Shown here piece by piece: positions 44,802 through 57,330 of a DNA stretch of 64,000 nt. Where the stretch lies: contig NC_066580.1 of NCBI RefSeq assembly GCF_024323335.1, positions 259,391,332 to 259,455,331 on the forward strand. Reading direction: 5' to 3'. Source of the stretch: Lathyrus oleraceus. Lineage: Eukaryota; Streptophyta; Magnoliopsida; Fabales; Fabaceae. The translations under genes and the position numbers were made by a program. Positions within the stretch are counted from its first letter, which is position 1; the number at the start of each line of letters is the position of its first letter. Under the pieces are notes generated by a model. The model did no database searches, was not told where the DNA came from, and was given only the letters and a program-made list of their open reading frames with translations.

Positions 44802-47800
44802 CAAGTTGTTCTTTTCTTTTTATAGGCGAAGTATTTCTTGATTGTATCTGGGTTCACAGGATGAGTGAACTCTTCACCATCCATAGTTGTAAGAATCAAA
44901 GCACCGTCTGAAAAGGCTCTCTTGACAACATATGTGCCTTCATAATTAGGAGTCCGTTTGCCCCTAGAATCTGGTTTGAACGACAAGATCCTTTTGAGCA
45001 CAAGGTCACCTTCTCTAAATAGACGAGGTCTGAACTTCTTATCAAAAGCTTTATTCATCCTTTGCTGATACAACTGACCATGACACATGTTAGTTAACCT
45101 CTTCTCTTCTGTCAAATTCAGCTGATCAAACCTGGTCTGACACCATTCAACTTGAGTCAACTTGGCTTCCATGAGCACACGCAATGAAGGGATCTCAACC
45201 TCTACGAGGAGAACTGCTTCTAGGCCATAAACAAGTGAGAAAGGGGTTGCCCCTGTTGAAGTGCGGATGGATGTACGATACCCGTGCAAAGAAAATGGGA
45301 GCATCTCATGCTAATCCTTATACATTATAACCATCTTCTGAATGATCTTCTTGATGTTCTTATTTGCAGCTTCAACAACCCCATTCATCTTGGGTCTGTA
45401 GGGAGAAGAATTATGGTGTGCAATCTTGAAGTCTTTACAAAGAGCTTCCACCATATTATTATTAAAGTTTGATCCATTATCAATAATGATCTTGCTTGGC
45501 ACACCATAATGGCATATAATCTGATTCTTGATAAACCTTACAACAACTTGCTTGGTTACGTTTGCGTATGATGCTGCTTCAACCCATTTTGTGAAGTAAT
45601 CAATTGCCACTAAAATGAAACGACGTCCATTCGACGCTTTGGGCTCAATCATGCCAATCATATGAATTCCCCACATGGAGAAGGGCCATGGAGAGGAAAT
45701 GATGTTCAACAATTTCGAAGGAACATGAATCTTATACACATAAATTTGACACTTGTGGCATTTCTTTAAAAACTAGCAACAGTCAGTTTACATTGTCAGC
45801 CAATAGTAACCTGCTCGCAACATCTTATTCGCCATTGCATGCCCATTGGAATGAGTATCAAAAGAACCTTCATGGACTTCAGTCATTAATAAGCATGCTT
45901 CGTGTCTATCCACGCATCTGAGCATAACCATATCGAAGTTTCTCTTGTACAAAACATCACCATTCAGGTAAAAATTGCTGGCTAATCTCCTCAAAGTGTT
46001 CTTATCTTTCAAAGATGCCTCGGGCGGGTAAATCTGACTTTGGAGGAAACACTTGATATCAAAATACCACAGCTTGTTGTCTTTGATCTCTTCAACAGCA
46101 AACACATGAGCTGGCCTATCAAGATGCATCATAGTCAAATTGGGAACCTCATTCCAAGATTTTACCACAATCATCGATGCCAATGTTGGAAGAGCATCTA
46201 CCATCCGGTTTTCATCTCGAGGGATATGATGAAACTAAACCTTTGTAAAGAAAGTTGAAATCCTCATCGTATAATCTCTATATGGTATCAAACCGGGTTG
46301 ATTCATCTCCCATTCACCTTTAATTTGATTCACAACCAAAGCTGAATCTCCAAAGACATCTAAATGCTTGATTCTAAGATCAACGACCTCTTCATGCCTC
46401 ATAATGCAAGCTTCATATTCTGCCATATTGTTTGTACACTTGAAAGTCAACCTAGATGTAAATGGAAAGTGCGTGCCTTGAGTAGTAATGATTACTGCCA
46501 CAATGCCATTGCCATACTGATTAACAGCTCCATCAAATATCATGCCCATACGGGAACCATGTTCTGGCCCTTCTTCAAGCAATGGTTCATCATAATCTTT
46601 CATTTTTAGGTACAACATCTCTTCATTAGGAAAATCATTTGCACAGACTGGTAATCTTCAATCGGTTGGTGAGCCAAATGGTCAGCCAAGACACTACCTT
46701 TGATTGCTTTCTGAGATCGGTATTCGATATCATACTCTGATAACAACATCTGCCAATGGACAATCCTCCTAATTAAAGTGGGCTTCTCAAATATATACTT
46801 GATTTGATCCATTTTAAATATCAACCAAGTGGTATGATTCAACATCTATACACGCAGACGCTTAGCACCCCAAGTTAATGTGCAACAAGTCTTCTCTAGC
46901 ATAGAATAATGAGTCTCACAGTCAGTGAATTTCTTACTGAGGTAGTAAATATCATATTCTTTCTTTCTAGTCTCATCTTGCTGACCTAGAACATAACCCG
47001 TACTACCTTCAAGCACAGCCAAATACATGATCAATGGTCTTCCTTCAATAGGTGGAGACAAAATTGGAGGCTCAAAAAGATATTCCTTGATACTTTCAAA
47101 AGCTTTTTGGCAATCTTCGGTCAAATCAAAAGACTGATCTTTCCGAAGAAGCTTGAATGTAGGCGCACATGTGGCAGTCATGTGTGAAATGAATCTTGAG
47201 ATATAATTCACACGGCCGAGAAAACCTCTGACTTGCTTCTCAATTTTGGGCACAAGCATCTCTTGTATTGCTTTGACCTTGGAAAGATCAACTTCAATAC
47301 TCTTCTCGCTGACAATAAAGCCTAACAACTTACCAGAACGAACACCAAAAGTACACTTATTGGGATTCAAACGCTGGAATAACTTCAACAAATGATCAAC
47401 ATGTTCCTCTTCATCAATAGATTTAGCAATCATGTCATCAACATAAACTTCAATCTCTTTATGCATCATATCATGAAAAAGAGTGGTTATAGCTCTCTGG
47501 TAAGTTGCACTAGCATTGTTAAAACCGAAAGGCATCACTCTATAACAGAATGTTCCCTAAGGTGTAACGAATATGGTATTCTCCATATCTTCAGGTGCCA
47601 TCTTGATATAATTATATCCGGAAAATCCATCCATAAATGAGAAGACTTTGAATTTAGCGGTATTGTCCACCAACATATCAATGTGTGGCAGAGGGAAATC
47701 ATCTGTCGGACTGGCTTTATTTAAATCTCTATAATCAACACACATGCAGACTTTTTCATCTTTCTTCGAAACAGGCACGATATTGGCCACCCATTGCGGA

Positions 47801-48249
47801 TACTCAACGGTCACAAGGAAACCGGCATCAATCTGCTTCTGCATTTCTTCTTTGATCTTTACTGCCATATCAGGATGCGTTCTTCTCAACTTCTGCTTGA
47901 CTGGCGGGTATTTTGGCTTCAACGGAAATCTATGCTCCACAATCTCAGAATCCATACTAGACATATCTTGATAGGACCAAGCAAACACATCTGAATATTC
48001 TCAGAGAAAATCAATCAACCCCTTCTTAACATTTGGACACAGTCGAGACCCAATCTTGACTTCCTTCATGCTCAAGAAGACTAGCTCAATCTGCTCTTTG
48101 AATGGTTGAATGGCTTTTCCTTCGTGCTCAAGAAGACGAGACAATTCATCACTCACTTCTTCATCACATTCCTCCTCGGCCTCAATCACAGGGAATTCAA
48201 AATTTGGAGATGGAGAAGAATCATTGTATTCAATGGGGTTAGAAACCAT
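44798..48249 (-). pseudogene. pol: Pol of element D (RT, gypsy RNase H, archaeal-type RNase H, integrase), degenerate
   Basis: Domain-complete pol. From the acceptor at 48250: N-terminal acidic part, RT with YVDD at 47445-47434, thumb and gypsy RNase H (about 47100-46620), archaeal-type RNase H (FDGAVN, E, FGDS, HHIPRDENRM; 46540-46190), integrase (HHCC 45900-45740; WGIHMIG, IIDNGS, NGVVE). The first integrase Asp in WGID is His here. Stops: TGA near 48000 (CGA), TAG near 47556 (TGG), TAG 46848-46846, TAG near 46237, TAA near 45790, TAG near 45310 (TGG); frameshift near 46610. The family stop after KYFA is lost, so the frame reads on to TAA in the hairpin module. Confidence 0.9.
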
Positions 48250-48508
48250 CTTGCATAATGATTTGATATTTTTATTTTAGAGGAGTCAATTTGTGACCAA
48301 ATATTATGCAGATGGACAATTATTTTGTTTATTTATGTTTTTTGTGATTACCATTTTCAGAATAAAGCAAAAAGTAAAAACAAAACATCATAGATGTGGA
48401 TGAATAGAATTATATTTTATTGATGATCAAATTTGAAAATGCCAAACAAAGTTCACTTCTCCCTTAGGCATAGGAGAAGGATTTTTGAAAACAAATTAAA
48501 GCAACTAC
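48250..48508 (-). other. Intron between protease and RT (element D)
   Basis: Element sense donor TCTAA/GTAGTT with GT at 48508-48507 and acceptor TTATGCAAG with AG at 48251-48250; 259 bp. Placement agrees with the intron of B, and the exon resumes at MVSNPIEYNDSS. Confidence 0.65.
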
Positions 48509-49720
48509 TTAGATTGAGGCATAATAATAGGAATATCAACAACAGTCCAATTGTTGCAAGCCTTTCCATGCGTCACAAAATTGGTGCAGTCTTCCTCTTC
48601 GTCGTCCTCCAGCACAGCAACTAAGTGTTGTTCATTGCCATGAATGAACCCTCCTCTAAGGAAGCTGAGTTGCATGTCCTTTGATCTAGCAACTAACGAA
48701 ACTTGCTGAAAACCCAGACCGGTTCTATTCTTGTTATCAGAGACCTCTACCACTCGCCCCCACTAATCGACATTTCCTTCTTCAACAATCTTCTTTGCAT
48801 CTTTTAATGAGGACATAGGTTCCCCAACTCTCTTTTCAACAGCAATAGATAAGGCTTGGAATGGAGTTCCAATCTCATCCTCAGCTTCAACATAAAAGAA
48901 AGATGATAGGTGGCTAACCAACAACGCCTTCTCCCCGCCAACAATGACTAATTTCCCGTTCTTGACAAATTTGAGTTTCTGATGCAATGTGGAGGTAACA
49001 ACTCCTGCCTCGTGGATCCATGGCCGTCCCAACAGACAACTGTAGGTTGGGTGGATATCCATTACTTGAAAAGTAATTTGAAAATCACTCAGACCTATCT
49101 TCACCGGAAGGTCCACTTTACCAATCACTATTTTGCATGAACCGTCAAAAGCTTTGACGATTACACCACTATATCTCATAGGCGCTCCTTGATAATGACA
49201 ACTTTGATAATGTTAACTTTGGAAGCACATTTAACAAAGATCCGGTGTCAACTAGCACATTGGGTAAAGAGTCATCTTTGCATATCATGAAGATATGCAA
49301 AGCCAGATTGTGATTCCTACCCTCCTCAGGGAGTTCCTCATCACAAAAACTGAGATTATTACAGGAAGTGATGTTAGCTACAATATGATCAAACTAATCC
49401 ACCGTAACATCATATTCCATGAAAGCTTGCTCAAGAACTCTTTGCAGTGATTCTCTGTGTGCTTCTGAATTCATTAACAGAGACAATACTGAAATCTTCG
49501 AGGGGGTTTGGAGCAACCGCTCCACTATATTAAACTCACTCTTCTTTATCAACCGAAGTACCTCATCATCATCGTTAGTCTTCAAATTGCTGGATTCACC
49601 ATATTGTAACTTTGAAGCACTAACTGGATCTACGCCTGACATTTCTACCTTCTTACAAACTGAACCATCTTTTACATCTTTTGGGAACACCGACACAAAC
49701 ACTCGACCACTGCGGATCAC
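48505..49720 (-). pseudogene. pro: Protease region of element D
   Basis: From SGRVF (near 49712) through the DTG active site (49249-49241, followed by SLLNVLP where B has SSLNVLP) and YSCLLGRPWIHEA (near 49040) to the acidic tail DDEEEDCTNF (near 48600). A frameshift near 49190-49390 separates the N-terminal part from the DTG and C-terminal part, and a TAG interrupts at about 48762. Non-functional as it stands. Confidence 0.8.
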
Positions 49721-51863
49721 CTTGGTAACATCAGCAATGCTCACGACAGAATTGGTCGTAGGTAATGGAACCTCTTGACCATCCTTCACCGTATTTGCAT
49801 TATACTGATAAGGAACATCCTTATCGGATGCGTACGGGACTGGTCCCGCCAACCGGATAACCAACGGCGATACAGATCTTTGGCTGATACTATTGTTGTT
49901 GCTACTATCATACTGAATCACCACTCTCTCAGGATTCTTAAACACGGGAACAATCACATTGACATCGTCATCTATGTGACGGGATTGAACAATTTAGATC
50001 ATGCCTTCATCCATCAACCGTTGGATGTCCCTTTTCACAATCTCACAACCTCTTTAATTAACACTACATATAGCACAACCATCACGGTCATACTCACAAT
50101 CGCTCACCAAGCAAATGTCCTTATGCATCGTCACCAAGGACCTTCTTATGAAGCGGGCATCAAACACTTTGAACTCCCCTGGACAACCGTCCACCATATT
50201 AAGAGAGGAGTTTCCATTGGCAGGCAGTGGGTTTGCTTTCACATTGGGTGCACGATCCTCAAAGGACATCATTCCACTTTTAACCAGCTTTTGAACTTCA
50301 TACTTAAGTGGATAGAAGTTCTCAATGTCATGTCCGGGTGCTCATTGATGAAAAGCACATCTGAGTTCTGGCTTGTACCACCATGGAAGTGGTTCGGGAA
50401 TTTGCAGAGGATTTCTCGGTTGGAGTAGGTTCTTGAGAACCAATGATGGGTAAAGCTCTGCATATGTCATAGGAATCGGGTCGAAAGAGACCTTCTTCCT
50501 CTTAAAATTCTATTGTTGATGATTGTTGGTATTGTTGTTGTTGTAGGTGTTTGCATGTTGATGTGGTTGTTGTTGTTAACGTTGTTGTTGTTGAACTGGT
50601 GTTGACTGATTGGCTGAAAACACAGGAATTACTGAAGATACTTGATGATGATGTTGATGGGATGATTTACTTCTTATGATCTGAGGCCTTCTCTGCCTGC
50701 CACTGGAAATTGTATTGGTTTCATTACCCTTCTTCTTACCAAATCTGTTGCCGTATCTCTTGCTGGACGATCCTTCCTCCTTAGACAACCGTCCTTCTCG
50801 AACACCTTCTTCTTGCCTCATCCCCACATTTACCATTTCGGTAAAATGACTGGGGGCACTGGCGATCATCTTCTCATAGTAAAATGAGCTAAGGGTCTTC
50901 AGGAAAATCTTGGTCATCTCCTTTTTCCTCTAAAGGAGGGTTGATCTGAGCAGCGAGTTCCCTTTATCTCTACGCGTACTCCATGAATGTCTCCTTGTCC
51001 TTCTGAGACAACGACCTTAACTGGTCTCTATCGGGAGTCATATAAACATTGTACTTGTACTGCTTCACAAATGCTTCACCTAAATCGTTGAAAGTCCGGA
51101 TGTTCGCACTATCCAACCCCATATACCATCTTAATGCAACAACGGTCAGACTGTCTTGAAAGTAGTGGATCAACAGCTGATCATTGTTTGTTTGGGTAGA
51201 CATTTTGCGGGCATGCATCACCAAATGACTGAGCGGACATGTGTTTCCTTTGTACTTTTCAAAGTCAGGAACTTTGAATTTCACCGGAATCTTCACATTC
51301 GGCACTAGACATAATTCAGCAGCACTCTTCCCAAATAGATCCTTACCTCTCAAAGTTTTCAATTCCTTGCGCAGCTCAAGAAATTGATCTTTCATCTTAT
51401 CCATTTTCTCATATACATCCGGGCCCTCAAACGGCTCGGAATGATAAATGGTGTCTTCCACACGAGGTAAGGTATGCACGACAGGTGGTGGCACCGACAT
51501 GACCGGGCTAGATGCTGGCATGGAAGCAAATGTAGGCGCAAAGCCTTTAGGCACGAAGTTCGGAGGCATTCCCCACGGGAATTCGGCAGGCATAGCAGGT
51601 GCAAAATGAGCAGTAGTTGCAGGAATAGTAGAGGTAGCTACCTCTGAAATAACAGTCCTCTAAGGAGGAGGAGTTGCAGGCGTTGGAGAAGACTGGCTCT
51701 GTGCAACTAGAGCTGACTCCATCTTGGCAGTCAGGTGGGCGATCTCCTCTTTCAAATCTCTATTCTCTTGCTCAAGATGTTCCAAGATTCTGTAGTGATT
51801 GGCGCGAGTATTGTACCGATGAGTCAGCTTGGCTGAAGCACAGAAGAAACACCAATGAGACAT
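49721..51863 (-). pseudogene. gag: gag of element D, broken
   Basis: Start at ATG 51863 (MSHWCFFCASAKLTHRYN), directly after a T-rich CAG. Coiled coil EHLEQENRDLKEEI, Pro-rich linker with TAG at about 51660 (CAG in E), gag core from about 51290 to 50880, TAG near 50970, frameshift near 50940, basic Gln/His-rich linker with ATG/AAC-type simple repeats near 50510-50600. The zinc-knuckle counterpart near 50340 has a stop and its last Cys is Phe, so it is destroyed. Confidence 0.85.
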
Positions 51864-51969
51864 CTGGCGAAAGAGAGACCTGCTTATGCAAATGATGCAT
51901 GAAATGCAATGTTTGGTTATTTTTATTTTCAAGGAATTTACTATATATGATCATAAAAATCTCTTTTAT

Positions 51970-53536
51970 TTATATAATTGGAAGGATTACCATGAGTACA
52001 ATTTCAGAAACCAAATGAAAAACACAAGAGAAAAGGAGACTAGTCATCCTAACAACGTCAAATGATATGGCTGTAGGCACGTACTTCCTTCGAATGTGTC
52101 GGATCTCGGTCTCAAAAGAAGCCTTCATTTGAGTCTTCTCGAGGACAAGCTGATCAACAATCTTCTTCCAAGCAACGGAAGGCTGAGGCATGCTAGAAGA
52201 TGAAACCTCTAGCTCTCTCTGTCTCTTTGTCACTCGGTCTTCAAGTAGCTCAATAAGTGCATCTTTGTCCTTAGACTCAAGCTGCAACTCCTCATGTTTT
52301 TTTCTCAAAGAATGTAACCTCTCTTCCCACATATCCTTCTCTTGCTTCATCTTGGTGAGTGCGTTCTCCAACTCCTCTACATCTTGGTTAGGGAGATTAA
52401 TGGCTCAGCCACATCCACAGACATAGGTCTTTCACAAGCATAAGGAATCTTCAATTCCATAGCTCTCTTCTTCACCCAAAGAGTGTAAGCTTTCAAAGCT
52501 ACACAATCACACAGACCAAGTTTGGATCTTCCTTTCCTATGCACATTATGCCAAGCATGCACAATCTTCTGCTTCAAATGTTGGGGACCTTTACCCTCTT
52601 GATAGAAAAGACCTTCTAACAAAGTGTTATTAGGTTTGTCTCTCAAGGGGAACCCAAGTTGACGACGAGCCAAAGCAGGGTTGTAGTTAATTCCTCTCTG
52701 TGTACCAATGAGAGGCACATTAGAGAATTCACCACAACAATCAATAATCTCCAAACGGCTCAAAGAAGGATCATACCAAACTATATCATCATTAGTGAGA
52801 GACATAAGTCTCTGAGACCACCGTAGATATTGTTTGTTCTCCACAAAAGTAGGTGTCTGAGGCAAGTGAGAAATAAACCACTTGTACAATAGAGGAATGC
52901 AACAAACAATAGTTCCACCACCCTTAGAATTCCTTAGATGAAAAGATAAGTACATATCACCAAACAAAGTAGGCACAGGATTTCCAATCAAGAAAATTCT
53001 AATGGCGTTAACATCAACAAAACCGGCAATGTTAGGGAACAAAGCTAATCCATAGATGAGAAACACAAAGATAGCTCCAAAAGCAACCATACTATCGGCA
53101 TGAGCAAAAGCATTAGCTTCCTTGATGAGGAAATCAAATGGCAACCCAAATAATCCTCCTTTCTTCACCCAATGAGACTCTATCTCAGACTTCTTCAAGT
53201 GAAGAGATTCAACTATAAGATGAGATATGGGAATCTCTTCCAATCCACTAAACGACACTTTTCTATAAACAGGTATCCCCAAGAGATGGGCATACTCCCC
53301 AACATAGGGACAAGCTGATAATCAGGAAAAGTGAAACAACGGTAGAGAGGATCATAGAACTGCACTAACACACTCAAAAGTCCTTCCACTACATCAGTAG
53401 ACAAGATAGACAGAAGCTTCCCATGACGTTGTTTGAAGTCCAAGGGATCTAATATAAAATATGCTAGCTTCCTTAACTCTTTCAAGTCGGGACATCTGAA
53501 ACTATACTTCTTAGTGTTCCTTCGTCCATAATCCAT
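51970..53536 (-). pseudogene. ORF1 of element D, protein of unknown function, frameshifted
   Basis: Start ATG 53536 (MDYGRRNTKKYSFRCPDLKE). It is the best preserved ORF1 here: no internal nonsense codons within its pieces, only two frameshifts (near 53260 and near 52375). It holds FYDPLYRCFTFPDYQLVP, then a central block with FVDVNAIRIFLIGNPVPT and HLPQTPTFVENKQYLRWSQR, and a C-terminal coiled coil (SLRKKHEELQLESKDKDALI) ending at 51970, 106 bases before the gag ATG. About 520 codons in all. Likely a DUF7745-type, plant-mobile-domain-like protein; role unknown. Confidence 0.85.
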
Positions 53537-54382
53537 GATCTGAAAACATTTGAAAATAACACCTCAGTTCCTTGAAATTTTGTATGATGAATGTTATGAT
53601 GCGCATGAATACATGAATGCAACAATCACAAATAAGGGATCACACACAAGGCAAACAAATAAAGGTCAAAGGATGAATCAAGTCATTGTCAAGATCAATC
53701 ATCCATTTTGGTGGATTATGGTTTACACCTTACCAACATCCAAGTTCTAGTGATATTGACAAGACTTGATTGGATCAACCAAGAATCAAGGGTTTGTTGT
53801 AAGTCACGATCATGGAATCTGGGTAAGAACCATCTCAAGGGAGTGAACTAAGGATAACAACATGTAGATCATGTTCTAAAAAGTTCCCAGAGTCTTAATT
53901 CCATCTATCGGATATTACAGGTTAGGATGACTGACTCATCAACCCATAATATTCTCAAGAGAAACTCGTCTGAGTGTAGTATCGTGTAACAAATGTTATC
54001 AAGTCTACACTTGAACAGTCTCCGCACTACGTCCTAAATAGGCCAAGAGGGGTTAAATGTTCTACGGTCCTCAGCTTCTCGGACCCCAAGTTAGAGATAG
54101 TAATGCCTAACCACAAATACTTGTGTGACATTTCCAAATCCAAAAGGGTCTCCACTGAGCAGATGGATCTCAAGCCAACTTATTAAGGACTACTCCACAC
54201 AAGTCGAACATGACTATACCATCCTTCTATCTTAATTGCACTCAAGTTCGGGTTAGAACGTATCTCACCACTCAGAGATCACCAAGCACAACAAGCAGAT
54301 TATATCATACAAACAAATATACATACATAAATTATACAATTATATACACACAAAAAAGTAGGCTAAACCCACTGGAGACTAC
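53537..54382 (-). other. 5' UTR of element D
   Basis: 0.85 kb non-coding leader, colinear with those of B and E (for instance the GGCCAAGAGGGG region near 54040 faces ACTTGGCCTATTTAGG near 60815 in E). Nothing else seen. Confidence 0.6.
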
Positions 54383-54400
54383 TCCCCAGCAGAGTCGCCA
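54383..54400 (-). other. Primer-binding site of D
   Basis: TCCCCAGCAGAGTCGCCA on the plus strand, identical in element sense to B's PBS, nine bases from the LTR end at 54410. Confidence 0.85.
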
Positions 54401-54409
54401 CTTAATTTC

Positions 54410-57240
54410 TGTAGAGGTAAATTCATGATCATCAAGCTATGGATAAGCTAGACATCAAATAACAAGAGTCGCCACTGCGCTTTTATTGTTTCCAAGGGAA
54501 AAGGGAAAAAGTACAAACAAAATCCAAGAATAATAAGTTTTCAAATAAAAACTAATAAAATGCCAGAGATTACAGGTAAGGGGGTTGGTTACACAAAGGG
54601 AAGGTGTTAGCACCCAAAGTGTCCTAGGTACTCATAGGGAGCCCTTTCTTGTGTGCATATGTATTTTTGTACAAATTTATGTTAGCAAGCAAATAGAATG
54701 GGGGGTGAGAAAAGAATTCATTAATTATATTTTTTTGTTTGACAAGATCTTCAGACTTATGCCTACGTACCAACATAAAAATGAGGGATCAAAACCTCGT
54801 AGTTCATGGTATAAATTTCAAAGTGGGGTGCATTGCTTTTTAACAAAAATTATGTTTGAAAGACACAAAGGCCTAAAAAATGGTTTGAATGAGTTAATAC
54901 TTTTTCGATTTATGAAAATGTTAAGTCAAGTATAGTTAAGTATATTTACAAGTTTGATTAGGAAAAGAAGTTTGAATATGCAATGGCTTAAGGCCAAAGT
55001 TTCTAGTTTGTAAAAGTGTCAAAGTTTGAAAATCTACAAACAAAAGCAAAGAATATTTTTGAAAGGAGGGAGAGATTTTGAAATTAAAGAAGTGAGGAGG
55101 AGATGAAGAGACTAATCCTAAGCAAAAATTTAAAAGTTAAGAGTTGAAAAGATCTAACCGATGGGTTGCAATCCAATAGACAAGAGTGTCATATAGAAAC
55201 CCAAATTCCCTTGGACATTAGAATCTAGCAACAAATAATGCACAATATATCAACTTGAATAGAAATGCATCAAATAAAGATAGCCACATCCAAACTTAGC
55301 AACTCCATGATCTTCTTCAAATTCGTTCATGTAGTAGATGAATTCCACAATGATCATGTTGCAGATGAACTCAAAAGGATCTTCAATGATGTATCAGATG
55401 AAGTTTCAAATTACAAACACTTGGTTACATGAAAGTTGGCATTGGCCATGTCCTTTGCATAGGGAGTGTTGCCTAAATTCTAACTCCAATAGTCTCAGAT
55501 CAAACCAACAGTCCACATAAGATATTTTTTAGGGTTTTTGTTCTTATTATGTACATTAATGGTCAAAGACCACACAATCAAACACAATACACACAAACAA
55601 AATATATCACACAAATATAGTCCAAGTGGACAAAGTGAAAATGACATTAACATAAACAATTGGAATGGTATGAATAATGACAAATGAATAAGACTTAAAG
55701 ATAAAGTGCATTAAAGTAAATTACTTGAAATTAAATGTTAGTTGTTAATGAGTTAGAAGTTAGTATTTCTTTTGCTTTGCTTTTGTTTTAAGTCATTCTT
55801 TGGAGAACACTCAACCCACTTATCATAAACATGGATCCTTGAACCAAGACATCTTCCAAAGGAAGTAAAAAAGGCCAAGTTTCCACACAATACCATGAAA
55901 GAGGGGAGACTTACAATCTCACTAACTAGAATGCTATGCCTTTTGTGTCAAAATTTAGCGTTATGTTAAGCAATCGTAATTGGACTTATGTAGAAGTCAT
56001 AACTATTTGAGGTCGGGCGATAGAATTTTGGTGTTAATGCATGTTAGAGACATAGTATAATGGACTATGCTCATGAAACATACCACACACAAAAAAGAAT
56101 ATGCAAAAGTGATGGCCTAATCTCATCCATACGTATGTTGATTTTGCAATCAACTAACCTTAGGATGTAGAGATATCATAGGTTCATGATATGAATGCAT
56201 AAAGAAGGGGAATGAGATGAAGAGGGAGGGGAGATAAATCAAACTCAAATTGGACAAAGGAGGACTTTTACCAAATTAAGATCATTCATTCATTTTGGGA
56301 GATGGAATGTACATTCCATCAGTCCCCTAAATCCAATGATCTTAATCTAACAAAGTAAAATCAACCTTGACCAAGGCCCAACAACATAAGTCAAACTTAC
56401 AAAACCAATCAAAATGGCTCAACACAATTATTTGGCATTTATTCAATTTAAAAATACTAAAAATAATGCATTAAATTAAGTATGGTTGGTCAATTTCCTA
56501 AAACCTCATCAAAACACCAAAGAAATGGCCATGAGATTAATCATAGGTCAAACAAGGTCAAAGGACCTTGGAGAAAAAATTTCAGAAACTTAAAAGTATT
56601 TTTAAACAATTAAAAATAATCACAAAATCAATTAAATCATGAAAAATATTAATAATGATCCAAAAAACTATTTTAATTCAAAATATGAAAGAGGATTTTA
56701 TTTACAAAAAAATTGTGAAACTCTCATATTTTTTGGATCAATATTAAAATTAATATGAATGAATAAAAATCAAAGGAATAAAATGAAAATCGGAAAATAC
56801 AAAAAAACGTGGACCACTTGATCTCCCGCATTAATTGAGGTGGCAGATCAAGTGGACACAAACGCGCGTTCCATGACTGAACTTAGTCAGCACGCTACAC
56901 AAGTGGTAATCAAAACTTAGTCAAACGCGCGTTCCATGATGGAAATTAGTCAACGCCTGTGAATAAAACATTTTGAAAAGGATCAATGGTTCTGAACCTT
57001 GCCACCTTGCTGCTGGAGCAAAAGGTCGGTCACCTTCTCAGGCGAACCTCGCCAGACTAGTTCAATCATCACCATGACTAAAATAAAAAAGGAGGACATG
57101 ATCTGAAAGAGAAAATGGCGTAGAGCACGAGTCTAACCTCAATTTTAACTAACTCCAAATATATAGAAAGATATGAGGAGTTGAATTTTTATGTGTGTCA
57201 AGTGAGTTGCTTCGATTTGACCTCATAGCAACTCAATCTT
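54410..57240 (-). mobile_element. 5' LTR of element D, end half only
   Basis: Colinear with D's 3' LTR from 37382 to about 40225, up to the shared CAATCTT at 57240. The remaining ~1.85 kb, i.e. U3 with the promoter, is absent, so D cannot be transcribed from its own LTR here. Confidence 0.85.
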
Positions 57241-57330
57241 GAACATTCAAATGAAAGTGTGTGAAAATCATATGCATTGGCTACACATAGAGAAGCAGTG
57301 TGATCAGAACTTCATCAACACCTTTCCCAA
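57241..57330. other. Junction between inverted LTR halves
   Basis: About 90 bases that I cannot assign to D's LTR on the left or with certainty to E's LTR on the right. LTR sequence runs on the minus strand before it and on the plus strand after it. Confidence 0.5.

Larger units (their letters stand above)
37382..57240 (-). mobile_element. Element D: near-complete Ogre-type retrotransposon, minus strand
   Basis: From right to left: truncated 5' LTR, PBS, 5' UTR, ORF1, gag, protease, intron, pol with both RNase H domains, 3' UTR, polypurine tract, complete 3' LTR. 19.9 kb preserved. The two LTRs differ by about a dozen positions in the first ~290 bases I compared. All frames carry stops or shifts. 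The left end interrupts C's pol; the right end, including U3 and the promoter, is lost. Confidence 0.9.

Noticed and set aside
49775..50428. 217-codon open frame on the plus strand
   Set aside because: Antisense shadow of D's gag/protease linker.
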